A DNA stretch of 64,000 bases from Saliniramus fredricksonii (GTDB lineage: Bacteria > Pseudomonadota > Alphaproteobacteria > Rhizobiales > Beijerinckiaceae), in NCBI RefSeq assembly GCF_900094735.1, contig NZ_FMBM01000002.1, forward strand, positions 1,178,001 to 1,242,000, in the 5' to 3' direction. The position numbers and the translations under genes were made by a program. This document shows, one piece after another, positions 1-9,566 of this stretch. Every line of letters starts with the position of its first letter. Positions within the stretch are counted from its first letter, which is position 1. The notes below the pieces were generated by a model. It searched no databases. It saw only the letters and a list, made by a program, of their open reading frames with translations, and had not been told where the DNA came from.

Positions 1-3
1 GCG

Positions 4-639
4 ATGAGTGATAAAGAAAAGATTGCCCTGTTTATCGATGGTGCGAACCTGTATGCGACGACGCGCACACTCGGTTTCGACATTGATTATAAGATGTTGC
101 TGAAAGAATTCCAGGAGCGTGGCAACCTGCTCCGGGCGTTCTATTACACCGCGATCGTTGAAGATCAGGAATACTCTTCGATCCGCCCGCTGATCGACTG
201 GCTCGATTACAACGGCTACCGTGTCGTCACCAAGCCCACGAAGGAGTTCGTCGATTCTTCGGGGCGGCGCAAGGTCAAGGGCAATATGGATATCGAGCTC
301 ACCATCGATGCGCTCGAACTCGCCCCCTATATCGACCATGTGGTGCTCTTTTCCGGCGACGGCGATTTTCGTTCGCTGGTGGAAGCGCTGCAGCGTCGCG
401 GCGTGCGTGTGACGGTCGTCTCGACGATCTCGACCCAGCCCTCGATGGTTGCCGACGAATTGCGGCGCCAGGCGGACGAGTTCCTCGACATCGCCTCGCT
501 GGAAAAGCGGATCGGACGCGACATCGCTGATCGCGGGGGCGCACGGGGCCCGGATGCGCAGCCACGTGGCAACGTCGCACTTGAGCGCCGCTATGGCATC
601 CGCCAGTCGCCGCCGACTGATGAAGGCGCTGAATCCTGA
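4..639 (+). CDS. NYN domain protein (LabA/DUF88-like putative RNase)
   Basis: A 211-residue protein of the NYN/PIN-like fold, a family of Mg-dependent ribonucleases or RNA-processing enzymes. The first acidic motif FIDGAN is at residues 10-15. The second acidic pair is in NMDIELTIDAL near residue 96, and the third motif LFSGDGDF is near residue 118. These are the expected metal-binding Asp residues of the fold. The C-terminal 45 residues are basic and probably disordered. The gene converges on smpB. NYN proteins near smpB are common in Hyphomicrobiales, but the substrate is unknown. The start ATG lies at the very edge of the window, so its ribosome binding site cannot be seen. Confidence 0.85.
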   Translation: MSDKEKIALFIDGANLYATTRTLGFDIDYKMLLKEFQERGNLLRAFYYTAIVEDQEYSSIRPLIDWLDYNGYRVVTKPTKEFVDSSGRRKVKGNMDIELTIDALELAPYIDHVVLFSGDGDFRSLVEALQRRGVRVTVVSTISTQPSMVADELRRQADEFLDIASLEKRIGRDIADRGGARGPDAQPRGNVALERRYGIRQSPPTDEGAES

Positions 640-653
640 TCTGAACCGGAAAT

Positions 654-676
654 CGGCGCGGGATCTTCGCGCGCCG
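654..676. terminator. possible bidirectional terminator hairpin
   Basis: A 7-bp inverted repeat (CGGCGCG / CGCGCCG, 9-nt loop) lies between the converging stop codons of the NYN gene and smpB. It has no T-tract, so the call is weak. Confidence 0.3.
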
Positions 677-687
677 CCCTCCCGGCT

Positions 688-1161
688 TCAGCCCTTCTCG
701 CGCAGGATGCGCGCCTTGTCGCGCTCCCAGCTGCGTTTCTTCTCGGTCTCGCGCTTGTCGTGCAGCTTCTTGCCGCGCCCGAGTCCGAGCTCGACCTTGG
801 CGCGCCCCTGATCGTTGAAATAGATCCGCAGCGGCACCACGGTGTAGCCCTCGCGCTGCGTCGCGCCGATGAGCTTGTCGATCTCGCGGCGATGGAGCAG
901 CAATTTGCGCGGGCGCTTGGGCTCGTGGTTGAAACGATTGGCCTGCAGATATTCCGGGATATAGGCGTTGAACAGATAAAGCTCTTCGCGCATCGGTCCG
1001 GCATAGGCTTCGCCGATGGTTGCCTTGCCGGTGCGCAGGCTCTTCACCTCCGTTCCCGACAAGGCAATGCCGGCCTCGTAGGTATCCTTGATCTCGTAAT
1101 TGAAGCGCGCCTTGCGATTATCCGCGACGACGCGGTGCGCGCTCTTGTTTGCTTTTGCCAT
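688..1161 (-). CDS. smpB: SsrA-binding protein SmpB (trans-translation)
   Basis: A 157-residue SmpB, the usual length. It binds tmRNA and delivers it to stalled ribosomes. Visible signatures are the N-terminal [14 protein letters not shown], the GTEVKSLR segment, and the basic C-terminal tail from [20 protein letters not shown] to REKG, which folds in the decoding centre. The frame is open further upstream, but the ATG at 1161 gives the canonical [12 protein letters not shown] start. It starts 7 nt after the dapA stop on the same strand, so dapA-smpB look co-transcribed. The tmRNA gene itself is not in this window. Confidence 0.97.
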   Translation of the reverse strand: MAKANKSAHRVVADNRKARFNYEIKDTYEAGIALSGTEVKSLRTGKATIGEAYAGPMREELYLFNAYIPEYLQANRFNHEPKRPRKLLLHRREIDKLIGATQREGYTVVPLRIYFNDQGRAKVELGLGRGKKLHDKRETEKKRSWERDKARILREKG

Positions 1162-1168
1162 GATCCAC

Positions 1169-2074
1169 TCAGGCCAGGGGAATGTCGGCGATAGCGAGCG
1201 CCTCGCGCACGGCCGCCTTCGTCGGATCCGAGGCCGGGAGCAGGGGCAGGCGCACCGTCTCCTGCATGCGGCCCTGCGCCGCCAGCGCATATTTCACCGG
1301 CGAGGGGCTCGTCTCCAGGAACAGCGCCGTGTGCAGCGGCATAAGCTTGTCCTGAAGCGAAAGGGCCCTCGCATAATCACCGGCGAGGCAGGCGGCCTGG
1401 AACTGCGCGCAAAGACGCGGCGCGGCATTCGCGGTGACCGAGATGCAGCCATGGCCGCCATGCGCCATGAAGCCGAGCGCCGTGGCGTCCTCGCCCGAGA
1501 GCTGCAGGAAATCGGGCCCCATCATCTGCCGCTGCAGACTCACCCGGCTCATGCTGGCGGTGGCATCCTTGACGCCGATGATGTTTTTCACTTCGAACAA
1601 CCGCGCCATGGTCTCGACCGACATGTCGATCACCGAGCGCGGCGGGATGTTGTAGATGATCAGGGGCAGACCGGTCGCCCCGGCCACCGCCTTGAAATGC
1701 GCCTCCATGCCGGCCTGGGTCGGCTTGTTGTAATAGGGCGTCACGACGAGGACCGCATCGGCGCCCGCCTTTTCCGCGTGGATGGCGAAATCCATCGCCT
1801 CCATCGTCGAATTCGAGCCGGCACCGGCGATCACCGGTACGCGTCCCTTCGCCTCGTCGATCACGATCTCGACGACGCGCTTGTGTTCGTCATGGCTCAG
1901 GGTCGGGCTCTCGCCGGTCGTCCCGACGGGGACGAGGCCGTTCGAGCCTTCGGTGATCTGCCAGTCGACGAGGCGGCGCAGGGCATCTTCGTCGAGCGTA
2001 TCGCCGGCGAAGGGTGTAACCAGTGCCGTGATGGAACCCGAGAAAGCGGGCATTGCCGTGGATTGTGCGGGCAT
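1169..2074 (-). CDS. dapA: 4-hydroxy-tetrahydrodipicolinate synthase
   Basis: A 301-residue class I aldolase-fold enzyme that condenses pyruvate with aspartate semialdehyde, the first committed step of the lysine/diaminopimelate pathway. The phosphate/carboxyl-binding GTTGE is at 51-55, the catalytic Tyr at 141 in IIYNIPPR, and the Schiff-base Lys at 169 in IIGVKDA. The open frame reaches further upstream, but an AGGAGG Shine-Dalgarno sits 5 nt before the ATG at 2074, which fixes the start. It is the first gene of a dapA-smpB unit and is divergent from the lytic transglycosylase gene. Confidence 0.95.
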   Translation of the reverse strand: MPAQSTAMPAFSGSITALVTPFAGDTLDEDALRRLVDWQITEGSNGLVPVGTTGESPTLSHDEHKRVVEIVIDEAKGRVPVIAGAGSNSTMEAMDFAIHAEKAGADAVLVVTPYYNKPTQAGMEAHFKAVAGATGLPLIIYNIPPRSVIDMSVETMARLFEVKNIIGVKDATASMSRVSLQRQMMGPDFLQLSGEDATALGFMAHGGHGCISVTANAAPRLCAQFQAACLAGDYARALSLQDKLMPLHTALFLETSPSPVKYALAAQGRMQETVRLPLLPASDPTKAAVREALAIADIPLA

Positions 2075-2255
2075 GGCGGCCTCCTGGACCGTTTCCTGTT
2101 GTTGTCGTGTCGCATATGCGGATGCGGCTTGGCTTCCACATAACCCTTGGCGCGACGCGGCGCAAATACCATCATGCGCCATGATTCGGCTTTATCCGTG
2201 TTGCAGGAGCAGGCACACGTTTATTCCGGACATGCATGATCGGGAGAGGGGAAGC

Positions 2256-4382
2256 GTGATCAGTCGAACGATCGCCACTGGGCGTCACTACCCGGTCCGC
2301 GCCGTCATGGCCTGGATGGCATGCGCGATGCCGAAAACAACGGAGCGGCTTCGCAGCCGGGTTCTCGCCCTGGTTGCGGCCCTCACCTTGCTTGGTTGCC
2401 ACGCCATCGATTCCGCCGTGCACGCAAAGCCGCTGCCCGAGCGGATTGCCCTCGACGAGATACCGGCCCTGTTTCCCGGCCTCGATCTCGATATCGCCGA
2501 GGAGGCGCTGACGCATTACCGGTTCGGGCGTATCGCGGAAGGTGACGCGCTGCGTCCCGACGTCACGGACGAGGCCGCTGATGCTTTGCTCGAATGGGCC
2601 GCCGTGCGCTCGTCTGAATTGCGCGATTTCGAGCGGATCACCGCATTCATGCGCAGCCAGCCGGACTGGCCCGGCCGTAGCCTGATGCGGCTGCGTGCCG
2701 AGCAGGCGCTCGTCGAGACCGGGCCCGGGCCGGAGCGGGTGCTCGGTTTCTTCGCTGACGAGGAGCCGCGCACCGCGCGTGGTGCACTCCTGCTGACCCA
2801 GTCGCTCTGGGGCTCGGGGGCGCAGGAGGCTGCCGAGCATCTCGCACGGGGGTACTGGCGCGAGCGTGGCCTCGATGAGAATGTCGAGGCGCAATTCCTG
2901 CTCTCCTTCGCGTCCGTCTTCACACCGTCGGACCACCGCCTGCGCATGGAGAACCGCCTCTTCGCCCAGGACTGGGCGGCGGCCCGGCGGGCGGCGCGGT
3001 TTGCCGGTGAGGAATTCGAGGCGCTCGTCGATCTGCGTGAGGCACTGATGCGTGATCCGGCGCGGATCGATACGGCGATCGACGCGGTACCGGCGGCGTT
3101 GCGCCATGATTCCTCGACGCTTTATGCAATGGTGCGCAAGGCGCGCCTCGATGATGATGTGCGTGGGGCAGCGCAGATCATCAACCGTGCGCCGCGCGCG
3201 CTGTCCATCATCGGCGATGGGGATGCCTGGTGGGTCGAGCGCCGCATCGTCGCCCGCAACCTGCTCGAGGAGGGCGCCTACGGGCTGGCCTATGAACTCG
3301 TTGCGGGCCATGCGGCACAATCGGCGGCTGACTATCTCGACGCCGAATTCCATGCTGGCTGGATCGCTCTGCGCTTTCTCGATGATCCCCGAACCGCACT
3401 GACCCATTTCATCGCTGCCGCCGAACCGGCCACGACGCCGATCTCGCTGGCTCGGGTGGCCTATTGGCAGGGCAGGGCGCATCGGGCATCGGGTAACGAG
3501 GAGGCGGCGCGCGCGGCGCTTGAAGAGGCTGCCGAGCATGCAACGGTCTTCTACGGCCAGCTGGCACGTCAGGAACTGGATGGCGGGCCGATCACGCTGC
3601 GGCCCTTGCCCGATATCGACGAGACCATCATCGCGGAGCGCGACGAGCGGCTGTTTACCCGCGCGATCGTGCTTCTGCACGCGCTGGATGCGGAAGATCT
3701 GGCCATTGCGCTGCTGGGCGATCTCGGGCGTACGCTCGATGATCCAGCGATGCTGCGTGCCTATGGGGATCTCGCCGAGGCGCTCGACAATCCCCGCGCG
3801 CTCCTGGCTCTGGCCCGCTCGGCACTGCTGCGCGGATTGCCGCTGGAGCGGCAGGCTTATCCCGTCGGCGCCATTCCGGACTATCCGGAGATCGGCCCGG
3901 CGGTCGAGCCGGCACTGGTTCACGCCATTGCACGCCAGGAGAGTGCCTTCAATGCCGATGCCGTATCCCCCGCCGGTGCGCGTGGCCTGATGCAGTTCAT
4001 GCCAGGGACGGCGCGGCGCGTGGCGCAGCGTTATGGTATCGATTTCGACGAAGAGCGGCTTCTGGATGACCCCGCGTTTTCAGCCAAGCTGGGCGCTGCG
4101 CATCTGGGCGAATTGCTCGATGACTGGGGTGGCTCGGCGGCGCTCGCCTTCGCGGCCTATAATGCCGGGCCTGGCCATGTGCGCCGCTGGATCGAGCGAT
4201 TCGGCGACCCGCGCCGCGGCGACCGCGACATCATTGACTGGGTGGAGCAGATCCCCTTCCCGGAGACGCGCAGCTATGTCCAGCGCGTCATGGAAAATCT
4301 CGTCGTCTACCGCTACCGCCTCGATCAGGATCGCCCCCTCGCCATCGGTGACGATCTGCGCGGTGCCCGCCCGATGCGGTGA
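2256..4382 (+). CDS. slt: soluble lytic murein transglycosylase (Slt type)
   Basis: A large periplasmic glycosidase that cleaves peptidoglycan to 1,6-anhydromuropeptides. The N-terminal two thirds are alpha-helical repeats (superhelical U/L domains). The C-terminal SLT domain carries RQESAFNADAVSP with the catalytic Glu near residue 562, then GLMQFMPGTA and AFAAYNAGPGHV. A hydrophobic export segment (VLALVAALTLLGC) lies near residues 38-50, and LLGC could be a lipobox, so a lipoprotein is possible. The GTG at 2256 has an AGAGGGGA ribosome site. The downstream ATG at 2307 would give a more ordinary signal peptide and is the main alternative start. Confidence 0.9.
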   Translation: MISRTIATGRHYPVRAVMAWMACAMPKTTERLRSRVLALVAALTLLGCHAIDSAVHAKPLPERIALDEIPALFPGLDLDIAEEALTHYRFGRIAEGDALRPDVTDEAADALLEWAAVRSSELRDFERITAFMRSQPDWPGRSLMRLRAEQALVETGPGPERVLGFFADEEPRTARGALLLTQSLWGSGAQEAAEHLARGYWRERGLDENVEAQFLLSFASVFTPSDHRLRMENRLFAQDWAAARRAARFAGEEFEALVDLREALMRDPARIDTAIDAVPAALRHDSSTLYAMVRKARLDDDVRGAAQIINRAPRALSIIGDGDAWWVERRIVARNLLEEGAYGLAYELVAGHAAQSAADYLDAEFHAGWIALRFLDDPRTALTHFIAAAEPATTPISLARVAYWQGRAHRASGNEEAARAALEEAAEHATVFYGQLARQELDGGPITLRPLPDIDETIIAERDERLFTRAIVLLHALDAEDLAIALLGDLGRTLDDPAMLRAYGDLAEALDNPRALLALARSALLRGLPLERQAYPVGAIPDYPEIGPAVEPALVHAIARQESAFNADAVSPAGARGLMQFMPGTARRVAQRYGIDFDEERLLDDPAFSAKLGAAHLGELLDDWGGSAALAFAAYNAGPGHVRRWIERFGDPRRGDRDIIDWVEQIPFPETRSYVQRVMENLVVYRYRLDQDRPLAIGDDLRGARPMR

Positions 4383-4387
4383 GCGGC

Positions 4388-5566
4388 TCAGCCGCGCCGC
4401 CGCCGCAGCCAGCCGGCCACCCGCCGGCGCATGGCGCGCCGTTCCTGCTCCGCAGCGATGAGCGCTGCTCCGGCCCGGCCCGGTGCGATCACGAGATCAG
4501 CCATCTCGAGGCGCTCGTCATACAGATCCTGCAAGGGCGACGCCGCGAGCGTACAGGAATCGAGGCCGCGCAGCGCCGGCTCGGCATGCAGGGCCTGGAC
4601 GATGGCATCCTCCAGCACGATGCCCGGCGCATGCCGGCGCAGGGCTTCGTCATAGGCGGTTTTCCAGAGAAACGCCGTGCCGTCCTGCACGAGGCTCATC
4701 GAGATCGCGATCGGCCGACCATCGAGCAGCAGCTGGTCGACGCGGCGGCTGCCGGGTGGCAGATCGGGCCGGAACAAGCGCGCCAGCATGGTGCGTGTCG
4801 CGTCTTTCTGCGCCAGCGCGGTTCCGCCGGCCCCTTTCCAGCCCCCTGCCTCGAGGGCGAGGAAGGGCCCGGTCGCCGCAGCGCAGCCTTGCGGGTCGGT
4901 ACGGCTCTCCAGCGTCAGGGTCGCATCGGCCGAGAGGGCATTGCGCAGCCGCTTGATTCCCTTGCGCCGGTTGCGGCCATAGGCGCGACGCGTGAAGGCT
5001 TCATAGGATTGTGACGGCGTCGCGACGGGACGCGCGAACGGGTCGAGCGGGCGCCATGTTGCGCCGGTCTCGCGCAGCGCGGCGAGCAGCGCATCGCCGA
5101 TCGGGCCGGAGAGCGGCACATGGCGCAGAAGCGCCGGCTTTGCGTCATTCGAGAGAGCATGGATCAGTCTTTCGGCCCATCCGGGGGGCGCATCACGGGC
5201 GATCAGCGGGGTGCCGCAGGGCAGGTAGGGTGAGGTGTAATTCACGCCCCCGCGTCGCCATCCGATCCGGGCTCCGCGTCGAAGCCACGGCAGCAGGCCG
5301 ACGAGCCGGCCTCGACCGGGACCGTCGGTACGGTACAGGCAGATGAGTTGCAGGCGATCGCGCGCCGACGGATCGGCAGCCAGCAAGGCATCGAGGGCGG
5401 CGGGCGTGTAGAACGGATTGGGGTGCAGCGGCTCTGCGGCAAGGGCCTCCCATTCCCGCAAGAGCGCCGGCTCTGCTTCCGCGAAAAGCACCCGTCGGGT
5501 CACGAAATCCGCGTCGGCATGGTGCCGCGCAGTTTCAGGACGCTGATTCTCCTCCAACACGGTCAT
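4388..5566 (-). CDS. CelD/BcsL-like GNAT acetyltransferase
   Basis: A 392-residue protein resembling the CelD/BcsL group of the GNAT superfamily (Acetyltransf_6), often linked with exopolysaccharide or cell-envelope modification. Supporting segments are PNPFYTPAALDALL near the N terminus, the central RRKGIKRLRNAL, and the C-terminal acceptor region TAFLWKTAYDEALRRHAPG, followed by VLEDAIVQAL. It has no signal peptide or membrane segment. It converges on the transglycosylase gene with a 5-nt gap. No polysaccharide synthase lies next to it, so the acceptor is unknown. Confidence 0.75.
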   Translation of the reverse strand: MTVLEENQRPETARHHADADFVTRRVLFAEAEPALLREWEALAAEPLHPNPFYTPAALDALLAADPSARDRLQLICLYRTDGPGRGRLVGLLPWLRRGARIGWRRGGVNYTSPYLPCGTPLIARDAPPGWAERLIHALSNDAKPALLRHVPLSGPIGDALLAALRETGATWRPLDPFARPVATPSQSYEAFTRRAYGRNRRKGIKRLRNALSADATLTLESRTDPQGCAAATGPFLALEAGGWKGAGGTALAQKDATRTMLARLFRPDLPPGSRRVDQLLLDGRPIAISMSLVQDGTAFLWKTAYDEALRRHAPGIVLEDAIVQALHAEPALRGLDSCTLAASPLQDLYDERLEMADLVIAPGRAGAALIAAEQERRAMRRRVAGWLRRRRG

Positions 5567-5766
5567 GCCCGAATCCCCGTCGCGCGAATCGCGACCTCAT
5601 GACAGCCTCTCTTGTGGCGCTTACGGGATATTTAATCAAATCCCGATAAAATAAAGGGAAATTCTGGCGCACAGGAACAATTCGGCTGATCGGCGCGTTC
5701 TCGGAGCGCTCGTGATACCGAAAACCCCGGAGGTCTCGCCGGTGATGACCGGAGAAACTTGATTGC

Positions 5767-7377
5767 ATGTTGCAGCGGATCGAACCAGCAAATTCCTCTG
5801 AACAGCCCTCGGATAATGGTGAGGCTGCGCAGCGTCCGCGCGCCTCGACGCTCATCGAGAAAGCCTTTCCGCAATTTCTGGTCATTGCCATCCTGCTGCC
5901 ACTCCTCTTCTTCGGCTTTGCAGCTTATCGCGACTGGACCAGTGTTCGCGCCGAGGCCGAGACACAAGTCACGCATGTTCGCGATGTCCTGGTCGAGCAC
6001 GCCCGACGGGTGTTCAAGACGCATGAACTCGCGGCTCTCGCGACGCGCGACCGGATACGCCGCGCGCCTGCGGCGCAGCCTGATGACTTGCGCGGGTTCC
6101 TGCTTTCCCTCGCCGGCGCCTTCCCCGAAATCGCGTCGATATCGGTGATCGATGCGGAGGGGCAACTTCTGGCTTCGAGTGCCCGAGAGGCCGATGCAGC
6201 CCTCAGCTTTGCCGATGCGGGATGGTTTCGCCGCCTGCGCGATGGAGAAATGTCGCGGGTCGTCGAGGCCGATCCGGCACAGAACGCCATTGCACAAGGC
6301 CTTTTCACGTTGAGTTTCCGCCATGATGATCCCGAAGGCGGGTTTGACGGCGCAGTGAGGCTGGCGATTTCACCCGGGTATTTCAATATCTTCCATTCCG
6401 ACATCGCACCGGAGCAGGGGGTGATCACGCTGTTTCATGAAAACGGCGAGATGCTCAGCCGCTATCCACCGGATGTCGCCATGGCCAGCGATCTGACGCA
6501 GGATGACGCGTTCCGTGAGGCTGTCGCGCAAGCGCCGTCCGGCTTGATCACGTATCGCGGTGGCGGTGACGACGAAGAGCGCCTTTATGGCTACGCGCAG
6601 GTCGGCGCCTACCCGGTCTACCTCGCTTACGGTCTCGGTCGGTCCGACATGCTCGGCATCTGGCTGGGCCGGCTGGGCTCCTATGCCGGATTCTTCATTC
6701 CTGCTGGTGCGGCCCTGCTGGTCCTGGCCCTGTTCGCCTGGCGCAATCATCGCGAGCTGGAAGACACGGTCGAGCTGCGCACGCAGGCGCTGTCTTCCGC
6801 AGTCGCCGAGAAGAATCTGCTTCTCAAGGAAGTGCATCACCGCGTGAAGAACAACATGCAGATCATCTCCTCGCTGATCCGCATGCAGGAGCGTGTGCAT
6901 ACTTCACCGGACGAGACCATCAGGCGGGTACAGGCCATGGCTCTGGTCCATGATCTGATCTACAGCCACGGCGATTTCGCCAGTGTCAATCTGGCCGCCT
7001 ATGCCCATCGCCTGGTCGAGGGCGTGCGGCGCGGACGCGACGATCCGCCGGAATTCGATCTTCAGCTCGAACCGGTAACCATCGCGCTCGATCGCGCCAT
7101 GCCCTTCGCACTGATCCTGAGCGAGGTCGTCAGCAATGCGGCGAGCCACATTTTTGCCGAAGATTCGAGCCCGATCACCATTGTGCTGCGACGCGAGGGT
7201 GATGAGATCGAACTCTGCGTGGACGATGAAGGAGAGGGCCGGAATCCGGAGATCGACGGGCGCGGTTTCGGCCTTCGTCTGATCAAGTCGCTCGCCGTCC
7301 AGCTCGGGGCACGTATGACCTATGAGCGCCGCCACGGTGCCATCTTCCGTCTGCGCTTTCCGGTTGAGCCCGTCTGA
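5767..7377 (+). CDS. membrane sensor histidine kinase, HisKA_2 family
   Basis: A 536-residue sensor kinase. A transmembrane helix at about 36-54 is followed by a roughly 250-residue periplasmic sensor of Cache type, then a second helix (FFIPAGAALLVLALFAW) near 315-332. The phosphoacceptor box KEVHHRVKNNMQIISSL puts His at 357, typical of the HisKA_2/HWE-related kinases of alphaproteobacterial general stress and light signalling. The ATPase domain follows, with LSEVVSNAASH as N-box and DDEGEGR and GRGFGLRLI as G-boxes. No response regulator gene is adjacent, so it is an orphan. Confidence 0.88.
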   Translation: MLQRIEPANSSEQPSDNGEAAQRPRASTLIEKAFPQFLVIAILLPLLFFGFAAYRDWTSVRAEAETQVTHVRDVLVEHARRVFKTHELAALATRDRIRRAPAAQPDDLRGFLLSLAGAFPEIASISVIDAEGQLLASSAREADAALSFADAGWFRRLRDGEMSRVVEADPAQNAIAQGLFTLSFRHDDPEGGFDGAVRLAISPGYFNIFHSDIAPEQGVITLFHENGEMLSRYPPDVAMASDLTQDDAFREAVAQAPSGLITYRGGGDDEERLYGYAQVGAYPVYLAYGLGRSDMLGIWLGRLGSYAGFFIPAGAALLVLALFAWRNHRELEDTVELRTQALSSAVAEKNLLLKEVHHRVKNNMQIISSLIRMQERVHTSPDETIRRVQAMALVHDLIYSHGDFASVNLAAYAHRLVEGVRRGRDDPPEFDLQLEPVTIALDRAMPFALILSEVVSNAASHIFAEDSSPITIVLRREGDEIELCVDDEGEGRNPEIDGRGFGLRLIKSLAVQLGARMTYERRHGAIFRLRFPVEPV

Positions 7378-7383
7378 GGCCGT

Positions 7384-7893
7384 TCACCAGGTGCGTCTTG
7401 CGCCGTTGTCGATATGGATGACGCCGTTGCGGTACATCTTCAGCCCCCCGATATCGGGATGCTCACGCAGCCAGGCCATGACTTCGCGCCCGCGCGCATC
7501 GACGCGAAAATCGATGGCCCGACAATCGAGATGCAGCGATTGCGGTGCCCCCCCGGCCCGGCGATTGCGCTGCGGGCTGCGATGGGTCGATTGCACCGAA
7601 ACGGCCCCGAACTCCTCCGCGACCTGGCCCAATACGCCCTTCAGATTGCCCGGAAGACATTCAGTGGGTGTGCTCTTGCGCACGACGATGGCGCCGGCAT
7701 TCACATGCTGGCGAAAACCCGAGAGGTTGCGACCGCCACCGAACAGGGCTGCGAGCCCGCCCCCGGTCGATGCGACCTGCATGTTGCCCTGAGCCGGCGC
7801 GGCATCACCGTCTCCGGCAACGACCGCAGGCGCGGCGAATACGAGTATCGTTGCGGCAATGAGTGCCGGCAGAACGGTTCCTGCCATGCGCAT
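7384..7893 (-). CDS. secreted DUF882/peptidase M15-like protein
   Basis: A 169-residue exported protein with a signal peptide at about 1-26 (cleavage after VVA or so). Its C-terminal domain looks like the YcbK/DUF882 branch of the M15 D-Ala-D-Ala peptidase fold. The zinc motif is visible as SLHLDCRAIDFRV (His and Asp) and the closing HIDNG (His). It probably trims or remodels peptidoglycan, but activity is inferred. It converges on the histidine kinase gene. Confidence 0.8.
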   Translation of the reverse strand: MRMAGTVLPALIAATILVFAAPAVVAGDGDAAPAQGNMQVASTGGGLAALFGGGRNLSGFRQHVNAGAIVVRKSTPTECLPGNLKGVLGQVAEEFGAVSVQSTHRSPQRNRRAGGAPQSLHLDCRAIDFRVDARGREVMAWLREHPDIGGLKMYRNGVIHIDNGARRTW

Positions 7894-8107
7894 GGCATGT
7901 CCACTTCTTGCCCCCCGAACACGATACGTTCCCGCTCATTGGCCGTTTGCCGGCCCTCATGGCGCGCATCCCGGCGATCTGCATGGCCGGGCCGTGCGCG
8001 CGAAGCGTTTGAAGCGCCGGAATGTGACGCTCGGGGGAACGGAAAGAGGCGATTTCCGGGTATTTGCGGCTCAATGAGGCCGGTCGGAGGCGCTGAGGCG
8101 GGGGCGC

Positions 8108-8956
8108 TCAGGCAGCCGCGCCGAGCGGCTCGATACGTGCACGACCGGCACCGGGCTTCTGTGCGAGCCGCGTTGCGAGTTCCGGCAAGAGCCTGCGCAT
8201 CTCGTCTTCGAGCGTCCAGGGCGGGTTGACGATCACGAGGCCGTTGCCGATCAGGCGGGGCTCCGGATATTCGTCCGACACCCGCATTTCGAGGCGCAGA
8301 GCCGGGCGGGGGAGGGCCGTGAGCGGAGCCAGGGCTTCATCGACCTCGCGCTGGCGCTTGATCGGATACCAGCCGGCATAGATGCCGCCGGGCCATTTCG
8401 CCACCGCCGTCGCGATCTCACGCGCGAGCCGGCCCAGTTCGCCGGGCTTCTCATAGGGCGGATCGATCAGCACGAGGCCCCGCTTCTCCTTTGGCGGAAT
8501 CATCGCGCCGAGCGCCTGCCAGCCGTCGAGGTTGAGCGCCTTGAGATTGCTCACCTGATGATAGCGCGCGGCCAGAACCGCGTGATCGGCGGGGTGGAGC
8601 TCGACCAGAATGCCGCGATCCGACGGGCGCAGCATCTCGCGGATGATCGCCGGCGAGCCGGGATAGATGCCTGTGCCGTAACGGGCCCGCATGTCGGCGA
8701 GCACGGAGCGGTAAGGCGCGAGCAGCGCCTCGCATTCCGGCGCGAGCGGCGCATCGAGGCGTCCGACCCCGTCGACCCACTCACCGGTGCGCGCTGCCTC
8801 GTCGGCCTCGAGATCATAGAGGCCGATCCCGGCATGGGTATCGATGACGCGAAAGGGTTTATGCTTCAGGGCGAGATAGGTGAGGATGCGCGTGAGCACA
8901 ACGTGCTTGAGCACATCGGCGAAATTCCCCGCATGAAAGGCGTGGCGGTAGTTCAT
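8108..8956 (-). CDS. rlmJ: 23S rRNA (adenine-2030-N6)-methyltransferase RlmJ
   Basis: A 282-residue SAM-dependent methyltransferase that modifies A2030 of 23S rRNA. The N terminus MNYRHAFHAGNFADVLKH is diagnostic of RlmJ/YhiR. The SAM-binding segment is VIDTHAGIGLYDLE (residues 38-50) and the catalytic DPPY motif is at 165-168. The length matches the family. The next gene on the same strand ends 9 nt upstream, so the two may be co-transcribed, although their functions are unrelated. Confidence 0.95.
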   Translation of the reverse strand: MNYRHAFHAGNFADVLKHVVLTRILTYLALKHKPFRVIDTHAGIGLYDLEADEAARTGEWVDGVGRLDAPLAPECEALLAPYRSVLADMRARYGTGIYPGSPAIIREMLRPSDRGILVELHPADHAVLAARYHQVSNLKALNLDGWQALGAMIPPKEKRGLVLIDPPYEKPGELGRLAREIATAVAKWPGGIYAGWYPIKRQREVDEALAPLTALPRPALRLEMRVSDEYPEPRLIGNGLVIVNPPWTLEDEMRRLLPELATRLAQKPGAGRARIEPLGAAA

Positions 8957-8965
8957 GCGCGGCGA

Positions 8966-9463
8966 TCAGGGCCGAAAGGCGCGGCAATCCGGCCCCGCAT
9001 GCTGATGGCGCACCAAATCGGCCACGCACCATTCGACGCCCCAGTGACCGAAAATCCCGCGGCCTTCCACGATGATGTAATCGACACGGCTGTGATGCGT
9101 GCCCGCTTCGCTCGTCAGCATCGCCCGCACGCTGCAGAAGCGGCGCGGGATATAACTCTCGCCCCAGGGACGCAGCGCGATCTGTCGCGCCTGTGTGAGT
9201 TCGGTGAGCCGGATCCCGGAATCCCAGAAGCGCGATTCGCGCGTGTCGAAACGTGCGGCGATCCGCGACAGAACGAGGCGATCATCACAGGCAGGCAGCT
9301 CTCCGGACCAGCTCACGGCGCGCTCCTCGGCGGGCGGCTGTGCCCAGCGATCGGCCTGCGCAGTGGATGCAAGCAGGAGGGTCACCGCCAATGTCAGCGC
9401 TGCCGACAGCGCCGCAGAAGCGGTCTGCCGGAGATTGTGAGCCCAATTCGACATCGTGATCAT
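8966..9463 (-). CDS. secreted protein of unknown function
   Basis: A 165-residue protein with an N-terminal export signal (AALTLAVTLLLASTAQA), then a mature domain containing three cysteines (PACDDR, RRFCSVRA, EWCVADL) plus a fourth in GPDCRAF, which suggests two disulfides. I do not recognise an enzyme motif. Its relatives appear to be conserved small periplasmic proteins of Hyphomicrobiales. The start was set at the ATG at 9463, with a weak GAGAG upstream. The ATG at 9454 is possible. Confidence 0.65.
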   Translation of the reverse strand: MITMSNWAHNLRQTASAALSAALTLAVTLLLASTAQADRWAQPPAEERAVSWSGELPACDDRLVLSRIAARFDTRESRFWDSGIRLTELTQARQIALRPWGESYIPRRFCSVRAMLTSEAGTHHSRVDYIIVEGRGIFGHWGVEWCVADLVRHQHAGPDCRAFRP

Positions 9464-9566
9464 CGCCGCACCATCTCTCGCCTGCCCGGACACATGACCC
9501 GTAGCCTCGGATGGCGGCACATTCCGTCAGACGGGCCTTGCGGTCAAGCGCAGGTGGCGGGTGGGC

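Noticed and set aside
2221-2233. TTCCGGACA resembling the TGTCCGGACA operator, before the transglycosylase gene
   Set aside because: One mismatch breaks the palindrome, and the gene is an unrelated housekeeping function, so it is probably chance.
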